Origin: Candidatus Bathyarchaeota archaeon
GTDB taxonomy: Archaea; Thermoproteota; Bathyarchaeia; Bathyarchaeales; Bathycorpusculaceae
Length of the DNA stretch: 64,000 nt
Reading direction: 5' to 3'
Assembly (NCBI GenBank): GCA_025059195.1
Contig: JANXDU010000031.1
Coordinates: 27,892-91,891 of the forward strand
In this document: positions 46,189 through 54,315 of the stretch, in pieces
How positions within the stretch are numbered: position 1 is the stretch's first letter
How the letters are laid out: each line of letters begins with the position of its first letter
Notes under the pieces: model-generated
What the model saw: only the letters and a program-made list of their open reading frames with translations
What the model was told of the DNA's origin: nothing
Databases searched by the model: none
Position numbers and translations under genes: made by a program

Positions 46189-46660
46189 TTGTCATAGAGT
46201 TATTTTCAAGGAGAGCTTTATCTGTTTTAACCTCGAACATTTCGTCTTCCGACATATCCGCTATAGTCCAGGCAAGCTTTTCATTTGACATCCCCATTGA
46301 AAGTTGTTTCCTCAACATTTCTATTAATCGGGATTTCACGTGGATTTTTAGGGCTTTGTCTTGGCTTTTGAGCTTAAACAACGCGGTTATGGCGCCGTTG
46401 GAGTTTTTTATCTTAAGTCTTCTGTTTCCCACAGTGCATTGGGTTGTTGCTTGAATGCCGTCTAAGATGCATGAAAAGGGAGTTATAAGGGGAAGCTTCG
46501 CTAAAACTTGGAGGTCCAACCATTTATTTCCATTGATGTTTAGGGTTTTCTTTGCCAGCCTCGCCATTTTCACACCGATGACTAGAAATGGGCCAAGATG
46601 TCCGTGAAGGCTTTCAGCTTTTCTGACATCCAATATTAAGGTTTCCTTTTCATCAAGCAC
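46178..46660 (-). CDS. FmdE-family protein
   Basis: 160 residues of the FmdE (formylmethanofuran dehydrogenase subunit E) family: SLHGHLGPFLVIGVKMARLA is the diagnostic N-terminus and QATTQCTVGNRRLKI the second conserved part. The C-terminal zinc ribbon of full FmdE proteins is absent. GTG start overlaps the membrane-protein stop. Position in a NikR-linked operon hints at a metal role rather than methanogenesis. Confidence 0.78.
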   Translation of the reverse strand: MLDEKETLILDVRKAESLHGHLGPFLVIGVKMARLAKKTLNINGNKWLDLQVLAKLPLITPFSCILDGIQATTQCTVGNRRLKIKNSNGAITALFKLKSQDKALKIHVKSRLIEMLRKQLSMGMSNEKLAWTIADMSEDEMFEVKTDKALLENNSMTNVH

Positions 46661-47183
46661 TTTTGGCTCCCTTCACACCAACCTTTTCAAGGACTCCTAC
46701 CACTGGCATAGCAATCACTAGGCCGATCACTCCGCCTATCAAGTGCCAGACTCCCCAGAAGGTTAGGGCCCACCCCAGCGCTCTACCCATAAAAACCGTT
46801 CCGATAATAACTCCCGCAAAATATGCGGACGCCATTGTTGCGATGGATGCTACGAAAAAATTGTATGGTTTAAGGCGAACTTCGTGTTTGCAAAGAATCA
46901 TTAAAATGTCGAAGAGAAAGGCTGACGCTGAGAAGCCTATCATCTGCATTGAACCCGGCCTCATAGCTAAAACTATGAAAGCACCGGTTATGCCGACCGC
47001 TGAAGGAGTTCCAATTTTACCAGAGGCCCATGTAGCCAACAGCAGAGTGAAATAGACAGAGAAGTCGCAGAATATTGGCAGCTGAAAAAGCGTGAAACCC
47101 AACGGTCCCACGGTCAGATTTAGCACAGCCCATATGGCTGAGAATACGGCTATTATGGCAATGTCCACTGGTTTGAAGTGCAT
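46653..47183 (-). CDS. integral membrane protein, ECF S-component-like
   Basis: 176 residues with five to six helices. The N-terminal DIAIIAVFSAIWAVLNLTVG is like vitamin/metal ECF S-components. The ATG at 47183 lies about 20 bases after a TATA box, so the message may be nearly leaderless. It is divergent from NikR, which suggests nickel or cobalt uptake, but the substrate is inferred from context only. Confidence 0.55.
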   Translation of the reverse strand: MHFKPVDIAIIAVFSAIWAVLNLTVGPLGFTLFQLPIFCDFSVYFTLLLATWASGKIGTPSAVGITGAFIVLAMRPGSMQMIGFSASAFLFDILMILCKHEVRLKPYNFFVASIATMASAYFAGVIIGTVFMGRALGWALTFWGVWHLIGGVIGLVIAMPVVGVLEKVGVKGAKSA

Positions 47184-47192
47184 TTAGACACC

Positions 47193-47220
47193 GTAATACT
47201 TTTTTATATGAAAGTAATAC
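47193..47220. promoter_or_regulatory. candidate NikR operator over the divergent promoter
   Basis: GTAATAC occurs at 47193-47199 and again at 47214-47220, 21 bases apart start to start (two helical turns). Within it TACTTT (47197-47202) and AAAGTA (47211-47216) form a perfect dyad. The element covers the minus-strand TATA box (CATATAAAA) of the membrane-protein operon, so binding would block it. Confidence 0.5.
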
Positions 47221-47272
47221 CTCCCCATAAAAACTTTATGGTTCAAACACAAATTTTAAACGGGTGCCCCGA

Positions 47273-47689
47273 ATGGTGAAAACAGAAAAAGTGGCGCGGG
47301 TCAGCGTTACCTTACCACCAGAATTGTTGGAGGATTTTGACGAGGTTATTCGAAAAATGGGCTACGAAAACCGTTCAAAGGCTGTTCAAGATGCTGTTAG
47401 GCTTTTCATTTCAGAGCGTAGGTGGCTTCAAGAAGAGAAGGGTCCCCAAGCTGGAGTTTTAATGCTCTTGTATGACCATGAGGTTAGAGGTCTGGAGGAT
47501 GCCCTGACAGATGTGCAACACAATTATTCTAACGTAATTTCTTCGACAATGCACATCCACTTAACTGAAAGAGACTGCCTAGAAGCCATAGCTGTTAAGG
47601 GGGATGCAAGCGAAATCCGGAAGTTAAGCGATGAACTCTCATCTAAAAGAGGCGTTAAACTTCTTAAAACAATGATCATTTCTCTTTAA
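47273..47689 (+). CDS. nikR: nickel-responsive regulator NikR
   Basis: About 138 residues. N-terminal ribbon-helix-helix (VARVSVTLPPELLEDFDEVI) and C-terminal ACT-like nickel-sensing domain, with the nickel ligands recognisable as His in LLYDHE and the two His plus Cys in TMHIHLTERDC. ATG 47273 follows GGGTG; a GTG at 47264 is inside that site. It should repress the divergent membrane-protein operon when nickel is plentiful. Confidence 0.92.
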   Translation: MVKTEKVARVSVTLPPELLEDFDEVIRKMGYENRSKAVQDAVRLFISERRWLQEEKGPQAGVLMLLYDHEVRGLEDALTDVQHNYSNVISSTMHIHLTERDCLEAIAVKGDASEIRKLSDELSSKRGVKLLKTMIISL

Positions 47690-47701
47690 ACATGCATTGG
47701 C

Positions 47702-48616
47702 TTAGCGTTGTGTTAACTCAAACATTTTTTCCAAAGCCTTTCGAGCTTTGCTTGCCACTGGTTCTGGAACAGTGACCACGTGTTTCTCCGCTTTAAGGGC
47801 CGAGTAAATTCTTTCAAGAGTGTTCAACTTCATATTTGGGCATATTGCCCCTTCATAGGCTAGAATAAACTGTTTGTTTGGGTTTTCTTTTCTTAAACGG
47901 TGTAAAATTCCTTCTTCGGTTGCCACGATAAAAGTTTTCGCCGGGCTTTCTTTAGCGTGTTTGCACATTTGGGATGTGCTGCCTATAAAGTCGGCGATTT
48001 TTCTCATTTCAGCATTACACTCCGGGTGAACCATGACGACAGCGTCTGGATACTTTTCCTTCAACACTTGCACTTCCTCCGGATGAAAGAGCAAGTGAGT
48101 CGGACAAAAACCGCGTTCAGGAATCGGAATAACCGTTTTTCCCGTTTTTTCCTGCACATACTCAGCCAAATTGTGGTCTGGACCAAACAACACTGTTTCA
48201 GCGTTTAAAGCGTTTATAACCTCCACAGCGTTAGCAGACGTGCAGCACACGTCACAATAAGCCTTAGCTGAAGCCAAGGTATTAACATACAAAACCACTG
48301 GCACTAGGGGGTAGAGCACCTTCCACCTTTTAATCTCGTCTACAGTTAACATTTGAGCCATGGGACAGCGGGCTCCGGCAGAAGGCAGCAAAACCTTCTT
48401 GTCCGGGTTAAGGATGGCGGCGGACTCAGCCATAAAATCGACAGCCGCAAAAACGATTATTTCCGCATCTTTTTCTTCCATGGCTTTTCTGCTAAGTTCT
48501 ATGCTATCGCCCACATAATCTGCTATGTCTTGGACCTCTGGCCTCTGATAGTTATGGGCTAATATAATCGCCCTTTTTTCCTTTTTAAGTTTCAGTATTT
48601 TCTCGACGAGCTCCAT
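47702..48616 (-). CDS. nadA: quinolinate synthase
   Basis: 304 residues. It condenses iminoaspartate with dihydroxyacetone phosphate in NAD biosynthesis, using a [4Fe-4S] cluster. The cluster cysteines are in CCTSANAVEVI, HPECNAEMRK or near it, and GAICPNMKLN; AHNYQRPEVQDIADYVGDS is the N-terminal active-site motif. Length is normal. nadB and nadC are not in this window. Confidence 0.95.
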   Translation of the reverse strand: MELVEKILKLKKEKRAIILAHNYQRPEVQDIADYVGDSIELSRKAMEEKDAEIIVFAAVDFMAESAAILNPDKKVLLPSAGARCPMAQMLTVDEIKRWKVLYPLVPVVLYVNTLASAKAYCDVCCTSANAVEVINALNAETVLFGPDHNLAEYVQEKTGKTVIPIPERGFCPTHLLFHPEEVQVLKEKYPDAVVMVHPECNAEMRKIADFIGSTSQMCKHAKESPAKTFIVATEEGILHRLRKENPNKQFILAYEGAICPNMKLNTLERIYSALKAEKHVVTVPEPVASKARKALEKMFELTQR

Positions 48617-48738
48617 TAGTTTTCAACCTTTAAAAAGTTTCAAAGGCGCAGCGTCAAATATATCCCTTACCGAGAAAAAGCCAAAATTGCTACAATAGTA
48701 AGCGTTTAAAGGAGCCGTCACCTTGATATTTCACGGCA

Positions 48739-49890
48739 ATGAAAAGGCTCCAGTTTTTTGCAACGACGGTTATGGGCCTCGAGGACATAGCTGCAAAAGA
48801 AATTGAAAACCTTATAGGGGCAAAACCCTTTCAAGACGTAGGCCGCGTTATTTTTGACGGCGAGGTATCCGACATATATCTCCTAAACCTCAAAGCCAGA
48901 ACCATAAACAAGTTCTTTATCCAGCTTTGTTACTCAAGATTCGAAAAGCTGGATGACATCTACAAACTGTCCAAACGCTTGGACTATGAATGGATAATCA
49001 ATTCTGATCAGACCTTCGCTGTTAGAACCCAAAGAATAGGGGTCCACGACTTCACTAGCATGGATGTTTCACGGGTTGTTGGACAAGCCATTATAGACTC
49101 CTACATGGCTGCCACGGGCAGAAGGCTGAAGGTAAACCTAGACAACCCAGATATTGAAATATATTGCCTCGTAAGAGACAACGAGTTCCTAATAGGCGTA
49201 AACACGACGGGGCCTTCCCTTCACAAACGCTACTACCGAATCTATAATCATCCAGCAGCTTTGAAGCCCACAATAGCCTCGGCCATGTTGAAGATAGGCG
49301 GGTGGCCTTCAACCAACTCCTTAATTGACCCCATGTGTGGCGGCGCCACAATCCCAATAGAAGCAGCCCTTGAATCAAGCAATATCCCACCAGGCAAATG
49401 CCGAAACGACTTCTCCTTTCTTAAACTCAAAATTTGCAGCCGAGAAGAATTTGAAAACCTTAGATCTGAGATGCTCCTAGGGGAGCTTAAACAGTCAGAA
49501 AAATCCTTCTCTATTTATGCTATGGAAAAGTTTGCGAAACATATTCAAGGCGGAATTGAAAACGCCAAGAAAGCCGAAGTCTACGAGAGAATATGCTTTC
49601 AAAAAGGAGACGCCACTTGCGCAGAAGATTATCCAAATGTGGATTTCGATTTAATTGTCGTCAACCCGCCCTATGGGTTGAGAACAAGTCTGAAGGAAGG
49701 TGTAAGCAAACTCTACGAACTGTTTCTTCACGCAATAAGGGTAAGATTTCCCGGTGCAACTCTTGTTCTAATAACAGCCGCATCAAAAAGGTTTAAAGAA
49801 GCCGCGGAAAAAGCCGGGTTAACAGTGATGAACGAACGCAAAGTTTGGCACGGGGAACTCTTAACAAGCATTTTCACGTGTAAGGTTTAG
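48739..49890 (+). CDS. THUMP-domain tRNA guanine-N2 methyltransferase (Trm14/TrmN-like)
   Basis: 383 residues: an N-terminal ferredoxin-like/THUMP region (about 1-165) and a Rossmann methyltransferase domain with the SAM-binding DPMCGGATIPIEAAL and the catalytic NPPYGLR. This order fits archaeal m2G6-type tRNA methyltransferases; assignment to G6 rather than G10 rests on the N-terminal NFLD-like region and is less certain. ATG start. It lies just before tRNA-Leu on the other strand. Confidence 0.85.
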   Translation: MKRLQFFATTVMGLEDIAAKEIENLIGAKPFQDVGRVIFDGEVSDIYLLNLKARTINKFFIQLCYSRFEKLDDIYKLSKRLDYEWIINSDQTFAVRTQRIGVHDFTSMDVSRVVGQAIIDSYMAATGRRLKVNLDNPDIEIYCLVRDNEFLIGVNTTGPSLHKRYYRIYNHPAALKPTIASAMLKIGGWPSTNSLIDPMCGGATIPIEAALESSNIPPGKCRNDFSFLKLKICSREEFENLRSEMLLGELKQSEKSFSIYAMEKFAKHIQGGIENAKKAEVYERICFQKGDATCAEDYPNVDFDLIVVNPPYGLRTSLKEGVSKLYELFLHAIRVRFPGATLVLITAASKRFKEAAEKAGLTVMNERKVWHGELLTSIFTCKV

Positions 49891-49909
49891 GTGTTCCAGA
49901 AAATTATGA

Positions 49910-50024
49910 TGCGGCGGGCCGGATTTGAACCGGCGAACCCCTACGGGAGAGGATGGCTCATAGGGGTAGCCCCTAAACACCGATCTTGAGTCCTCCGCCT
50001 TTGACCTGGCTTGGCTACCGCCGC
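49910..50024 (-). tRNA. tRNA-Leu (anticodon CAA) with a 30-base intron
   Basis: The acceptor stem GCGGCGG pairs with CCGCCGC, followed by discriminator A; the T arm is GCCGG-TTCAAAT-CCGGC and a long variable arm (TCCCGTAGGGG) marks a leucine tRNA. The anticodon loop CTCAAGA gives CAA. An intron at 49984-49955 interrupts after position 37, the canonical archaeal site; removing it restores the GAGGA/TCCTC anticodon stem. CCA is not encoded. Confidence 0.92.
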
Positions 50025-50132
50025 CACTATCATGCTTTCAAAAGCTTTCTTATTAACTATTCCTTGTCCTCAACGTCTGTAACGTTTAACTTAAATATAG
50101 TCTGTTCCCTACTTTGTTATTTCTAGTCGTCG

Positions 50133-50783
50133 TTGGAGGGAAACGCCTCGTTCGCTGTAGGTCATTTTGCCCTAGGTTATATTTTGGCAAAATTAACGGG
50201 CTACGCGTTTAATACGAGAGTGAACATTCCATTGGTGCTTGTTATGTCAGTGATTCCAGACATCGACTTGGTGTTCCATTTCGTTAGACATCGTGGTCCT
50301 TTCCACTCGATTGTATTGGCAACTGCGTTTTTTGTTCCTGTATTTTTCATGTGGCGTAAAGCATCCCTTCCATATCTCGTAGCGTTGCTTCAGCACTCGC
50401 TTTTAGGTGACTTTTTTATTGGTGGAAAGACGCAGCTTTTATGGCCTCTAACCCCAGAAATTTATGGGACAGATATAAGCATCACGAGTCCAATAAGCAT
50501 AACTTTAGAGTGGTTATTGTTCATAACTGCAACTCTGGTCATGTTAAAAACACGAGATGTCCGCACCTTTTTCCGTCCTAACAATTCAAACTTGATCCTC
50601 GTCATACCCATGCTTGCACTGCTCGTGCCCATGTTTCTCCTTTCACCATCTCCGATTCCGGTGGCTTTAATGCCCCCGCATGTTGTATACCTCGCTCTTT
50701 TCGCAATCTCGTTGATGGTGGATTTAAGCAAGCGTAGGCTAAACTTGAATAGTTTGAGGGGATTGCACAAAAAAGTTTATTAG
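50133..50783 (+). CDS. YdjM/DUF457-type membrane-bound hydrolase-like protein
   Basis: 216 residues with six or seven helices. HFALGYILAKLTG, PDIDLVFHFVRHRGPFHS and LQHSLLGDFF are the His/Asp motifs of the metal-dependent membrane hydrolase family. TTG start without a ribosome binding site; a TTAAATATAG box at 50090-50100 predicts a nearly leaderless message. Substrate unknown. Confidence 0.75.
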   Translation: MEGNASFAVGHFALGYILAKLTGYAFNTRVNIPLVLVMSVIPDIDLVFHFVRHRGPFHSIVLATAFFVPVFFMWRKASLPYLVALLQHSLLGDFFIGGKTQLLWPLTPEIYGTDISITSPISITLEWLLFITATLVMLKTRDVRTFFRPNNSNLILVIPMLALLVPMFLLSPSPIPVALMPPHVVYLALFAISLMVDLSKRRLNLNSLRGLHKKVY

Positions 50784-50862
50784 CTAGCTGTGTAGTTTAC
50801 GTGTTTTAGCTTTACTATATTGGAGACTTTTTAAATCGGATGATCCAAACTTTGGAGGGAAA

Positions 50863-50940
50863 TTGGAAGATTTGGAAAATCCCCTTGATAAATGGCATCC
50901 CTACCAGTTTATCGAGCGGAAGGTTTCTGGGGTAATTTAA
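50863..50940 (+). CDS. 25-residue leader ORF directly before rpoB
   Basis: A 25-codon frame with TTG start and a near-perfect GGAGGG at 50854-50859, ending in TAA one base before the rpoB ATG. It reads MEDLENPLDKW then HPYQFIERKVSGVI. No similarity to RpoH, which usually occupies this place in archaea. It may be a leader peptide that couples or regulates rpoB translation. Confidence 0.45.
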   Translation: MEDLENPLDKWHPYQFIERKVSGVI

Positions 50941-50941
50941 A

Positions 50942-53900
50942 ATGGCTAATGTTGAATTTTCAAAAGAAGACTCCAATGTATTGTTAAAAGCTTTCTTTAA
51001 AGAGAAAGGCCTTGTCCGTCAACATTTAGACTCCTATAACGAGTTCATAGACCACGGTCTACAGGAAATTGTAGACGAGGTTGGTGAAATCCCAATAGAG
51101 GTTCCAGAATGCCCATATAAGGTAAAGCTTGGACAGGTTTGGATAATAGACCCGCAGACGCGAATAAGTGGTCCTTACGTGACAGAGGTTGATGGGACAA
51201 AACATGAAATCTATCCCATCGAGGCTAGGCTCCGCAACCTAACCTACGCTGCTCCCATAGCCCTTGAAATGACTCCAGTTATAGACGGCAGAGAACAAGA
51301 CACGGAGCTGGTACCCATTGGAACCATCCCTGTAATGCTGAAATCTAAACTGTGTTTTTTGTCGCAGCTTTCCCGTGAAGAGCTAATAGCATGCGGAGAA
51401 GACCCAGACGACCCCGGCGGCTATTTCATTATAAACGGTTCTGAACGTGTAATAGTGGCTATGGAGGATTTAGCTCCGAACCGCATCATCGTGGATATAG
51501 ACGAAAAAGGCGCCGCACCAGTTTATCAAGCTAAACTGTTCTCCACAACGGTGGGCTTTAGAGCTCGAATAGAGCTTAAAATGAAGTCTGACGGCGTCCT
51601 GTACGTCACGATGCCCGGTGTGCCGACAGATATACCTTTCGTCATAGTTATGCGTGCTTTAGGACTGGAGTCAGACAGGGAAATCGCGGAAGCCGTTTCC
51701 CTTGAAGAAGAGATACAAAGCGAACTGGAACCGTCCTTCGAAAAGGCCGCTGGCGTTGACACTGTCAAAGAAGCCATTTTGTATATAGGAAACCGTGTGG
51801 CCCATGGGCAAGTTGAGGAGTACCGCATACAAAAGGCTGAGGCGGTAATAGACAAAAATTTCCTTCCCCACATCGGTAGGACAAGCCAAAGCCGAAGGGA
51901 CAAAGCTGTATTTTTAGGCGAAATGGCTTGTAGAGTTATAGAATTGAAGCTTGGAAGAAGGAAGCCGGACGATAAAGACCACTTCAAGAATAAACGTTTA
52001 AGGCTTGCAGGGCCTCTTTTGGCGGACTTGTTCCGCGTAGCCTTCAGAAACCTTGTAAGGGACATAAAGTATCAGCTTGAAAGGATAGGCGTGAAAGGCC
52101 CCATAATAACGGTTTCCGCAGCGGTGCGTCCTGGAATAATAAGCGAAAGACTTCAACACGCGCTGGCAACTGGAAACTGGGGAAGAGGCCGCGTTGGTGT
52201 AACACAGCTGTTAGACAGGACAAACCACCTTTCAACGCTTAGCCATCTGCGGAGGCTTCAGTCCCCGTTAAGCAGGAGTCAGCCGAATTTTGAAGCCAGA
52301 GATCTCCACCCCACCCATTGGGGACGCCTATGCCCCAATGAGACTCCGGAAGGGTCGAACTGTGGGCTTGTTAAGAACCTAGCCCTTTCCGCATGTATAT
52401 CTGTTGGCGTTAACCCTGAAAAAGTTAAGCAGTTACTGTTCAGCATGGATGTTACGCCAATATACGAGGCAAACGAGACGTTGAAACGTTATGGCGCTAA
52501 AGTTTTCGTTGACGGAAACATTATTGGCTATTGCACTTCGCCTGAAAAGCTTGTCCAAGAGTTTAAGCGGAGGCGGAGAATGGGGGAAATCTCCACAGAA
52601 GTTAACATAGCCTACTTCTCAAAGATTCACGGTGGAAGAGAGGAGGTCTACGTCAACTGCGATGAGGGAAGGGTTAGACGCCCACTAATAATAGTTGAGA
52701 ACGGTGTTCCGAAGCTTCAGCCGGAGCATGTGGAGAAAGTATTCCGAGGCGAATGGTCGTGGGAGGACTTAGTCAAAAACGGTATAGTCGAATATTTAGA
52801 CGCTGAAGAGGAGGAAAATGCTTACATTGCCATAAGCCCAAAAGGGTTGACTGCGGAGCACACCCATCTAGAAATTTCAACGCACACCATTCTCGGAATA
52901 TGTGCCTCAACAATCCCCTATGCAGAGCATAACCAGTCACCTCGAAACTCGTATCAGGCGGCGATGGCAAAGCAAGCGTTAGGAATATTCGCCACAAACT
53001 TCCCGCTTCGCGTGGATTCAAGGGCTCACATACTTCATTATCCACAAACACCCCTCGTCGAAACAGCCCTCATGGAAATCATGGGCTACAAACTTCGCCC
53101 TTCCGGTCAAAACTGCATAGTGGCCGTCCTATCCTACGAGGGCTACAACATGGAGGACGCCTTAATATTTAACAAGGCCTCCATAGAAAGGGGGCTGGCT
53201 CGTTCCACCTTCTACCGCATTTATGAAGCTGAATGCCGTCAGCACATGGGAGGATTAAGGGACAAGTTCACCATACCAGAACCCGGAACAAGAGGCTTTA
53301 GGGGAGAACAATATTATCGACTACTTGAGCCGGATGGAATAATAAGTTTAGAAGCACAAGTCTCCGGCGGAGACGTTTTGATAGGTAGAACAAGCCCACC
53401 AAGATTTCTTGAAGAATATAAGGAGTTTGAAGTCAAAGGGCCATCCATGCGAGATACTTCGGTTGATATGCGTCCCTCCGAAACGGGTATTGTAGACGCA
53501 GTTTTTATAACAGAATCCGGCGAAGGGGGAAAACTGGTCAAGGTTAGAGTTCGAGACCAGAGAATTCCAGAACTAGGCGATAAATTTGCATCCCGCCACG
53601 GTCAGAAAGGCGTTATTGGACTTATCGTCCCACAAGAGGACATGCCCTTCACTGAAGACGGCATAGTTCCAGACGTGATAATTAACCCTCATGCAATCCC
53701 CTCAAGAATGACTATTGGTCAGTTCGTTGAGTCTATTGCTGGGAAAGTTGCAGCTCTGAGGGGTAAGCCTGTCGACGGAACCCCCTTTTCAAATGAAAAG
53801 CCGGAAGAGCTGAGAAAAGCCCTTGTAAAGCTTGGCTTCAGTCACACTGGTAGAGAAGTCTTCTATAACGGTGTCACTGGCGAAAAGTTTGTCGCCGACG

Positions 53901-54313
53901 TTTTCGTCGGAGTGGTTTACTACCAGAAACTGCATCACATGGTGGCGGATAAGATCCACGCAAGAGCGAGAGGGCAAGTGCAGATGCTCACGCGGCAACC
54001 CACGGAGGGGAGGGCCCGAGGGGGTGGTTTAAGGTTTGGAGAAATGGAGCGGGACTGCCTTATCGGACACGGGGCAGCTATGCTTCTCCACGACAGGCTT
54101 TTGGAAGAATCTGACAAGTACACCTTGTATGTTTGTGAAAACTGCGGCTACATAGCCTACTATGACATGAAGCAGCGAAAATATGTATGTAGGCTGTGCG
54201 AGGACAAGGCGAAAATTTCCCCTGTCACGGTGTCCTATGCTTTTAAGCTTCTCATGCAAGAACTGATGAGCCTTTGCATAGCCCCCAGATTAAAACTCAA
54301 GGAGAGGGCGTGA
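50942..54313 (+). CDS. rpoB: DNA-directed RNA polymerase subunit B (unsplit)
   Basis: 1123 residues, covering both the B'' and B' parts in one chain, as in crenarchaea and Thermococci but not most methanogens. GDKFASRHGQKGV is the conserved active-site loop, and the C-terminal zinc ribbon is CENCGYIAYYDM...CRLC. ATG start. The next gene starts two bases after its stop. Confidence 0.98.
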   Translation: MANVEFSKEDSNVLLKAFFKEKGLVRQHLDSYNEFIDHGLQEIVDEVGEIPIEVPECPYKVKLGQVWIIDPQTRISGPYVTEVDGTKHEIYPIEARLRNLTYAAPIALEMTPVIDGREQDTELVPIGTIPVMLKSKLCFLSQLSREELIACGEDPDDPGGYFIINGSERVIVAMEDLAPNRIIVDIDEKGAAPVYQAKLFSTTVGFRARIELKMKSDGVLYVTMPGVPTDIPFVIVMRALGLESDREIAEAVSLEEEIQSELEPSFEKAAGVDTVKEAILYIGNRVAHGQVEEYRIQKAEAVIDKNFLPHIGRTSQSRRDKAVFLGEMACRVIELKLGRRKPDDKDHFKNKRLRLAGPLLADLFRVAFRNLVRDIKYQLERIGVKGPIITVSAAVRPGIISERLQHALATGNWGRGRVGVTQLLDRTNHLSTLSHLRRLQSPLSRSQPNFEARDLHPTHWGRLCPNETPEGSNCGLVKNLALSACISVGVNPEKVKQLLFSMDVTPIYEANETLKRYGAKVFVDGNIIGYCTSPEKLVQEFKRRRRMGEISTEVNIAYFSKIHGGREEVYVNCDEGRVRRPLIIVENGVPKLQPEHVEKVFRGEWSWEDLVKNGIVEYLDAEEEENAYIAISPKGLTAEHTHLEISTHTILGICASTIPYAEHNQSPRNSYQAAMAKQALGIFATNFPLRVDSRAHILHYPQTPLVETALMEIMGYKLRPSGQNCIVAVLSYEGYNMEDALIFNKASIERGLARSTFYRIYEAECRQHMGGLRDKFTIPEPGTRGFRGEQYYRLLEPDGIISLEAQVSGGDVLIGRTSPPRFLEEYKEFEVKGPSMRDTSVDMRPSETGIVDAVFITESGEGGKLVKVRVRDQRIPELGDKFASRHGQKGVIGLIVPQEDMPFTEDGIVPDVIINPHAIPSRMTIGQFVESIAGKVAALRGKPVDGTPFSNEKPEELRKALVKLGFSHTGREVFYNGVTGEKFVADVFVGVVYYQKLHHMVADKIHARARGQVQMLTRQPTEGRARGGGLRFGEMERDCLIGHGAAMLLHDRLLEESDKYTLYVCENCGYIAYYDMKQRKYVCRLCEDKAKISPVTVSYAFKLLMQELMSLCIAPRLKLKERA

Positions 54314-54315
54314 AA

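Noticed and set aside
46178..46660. Taking the FmdE-like protein as evidence of methanogenesis
   Set aside because: No other methanogenesis gene is in the window, the zinc ribbon is missing and FmdE-like proteins are widespread in non-methanogens.
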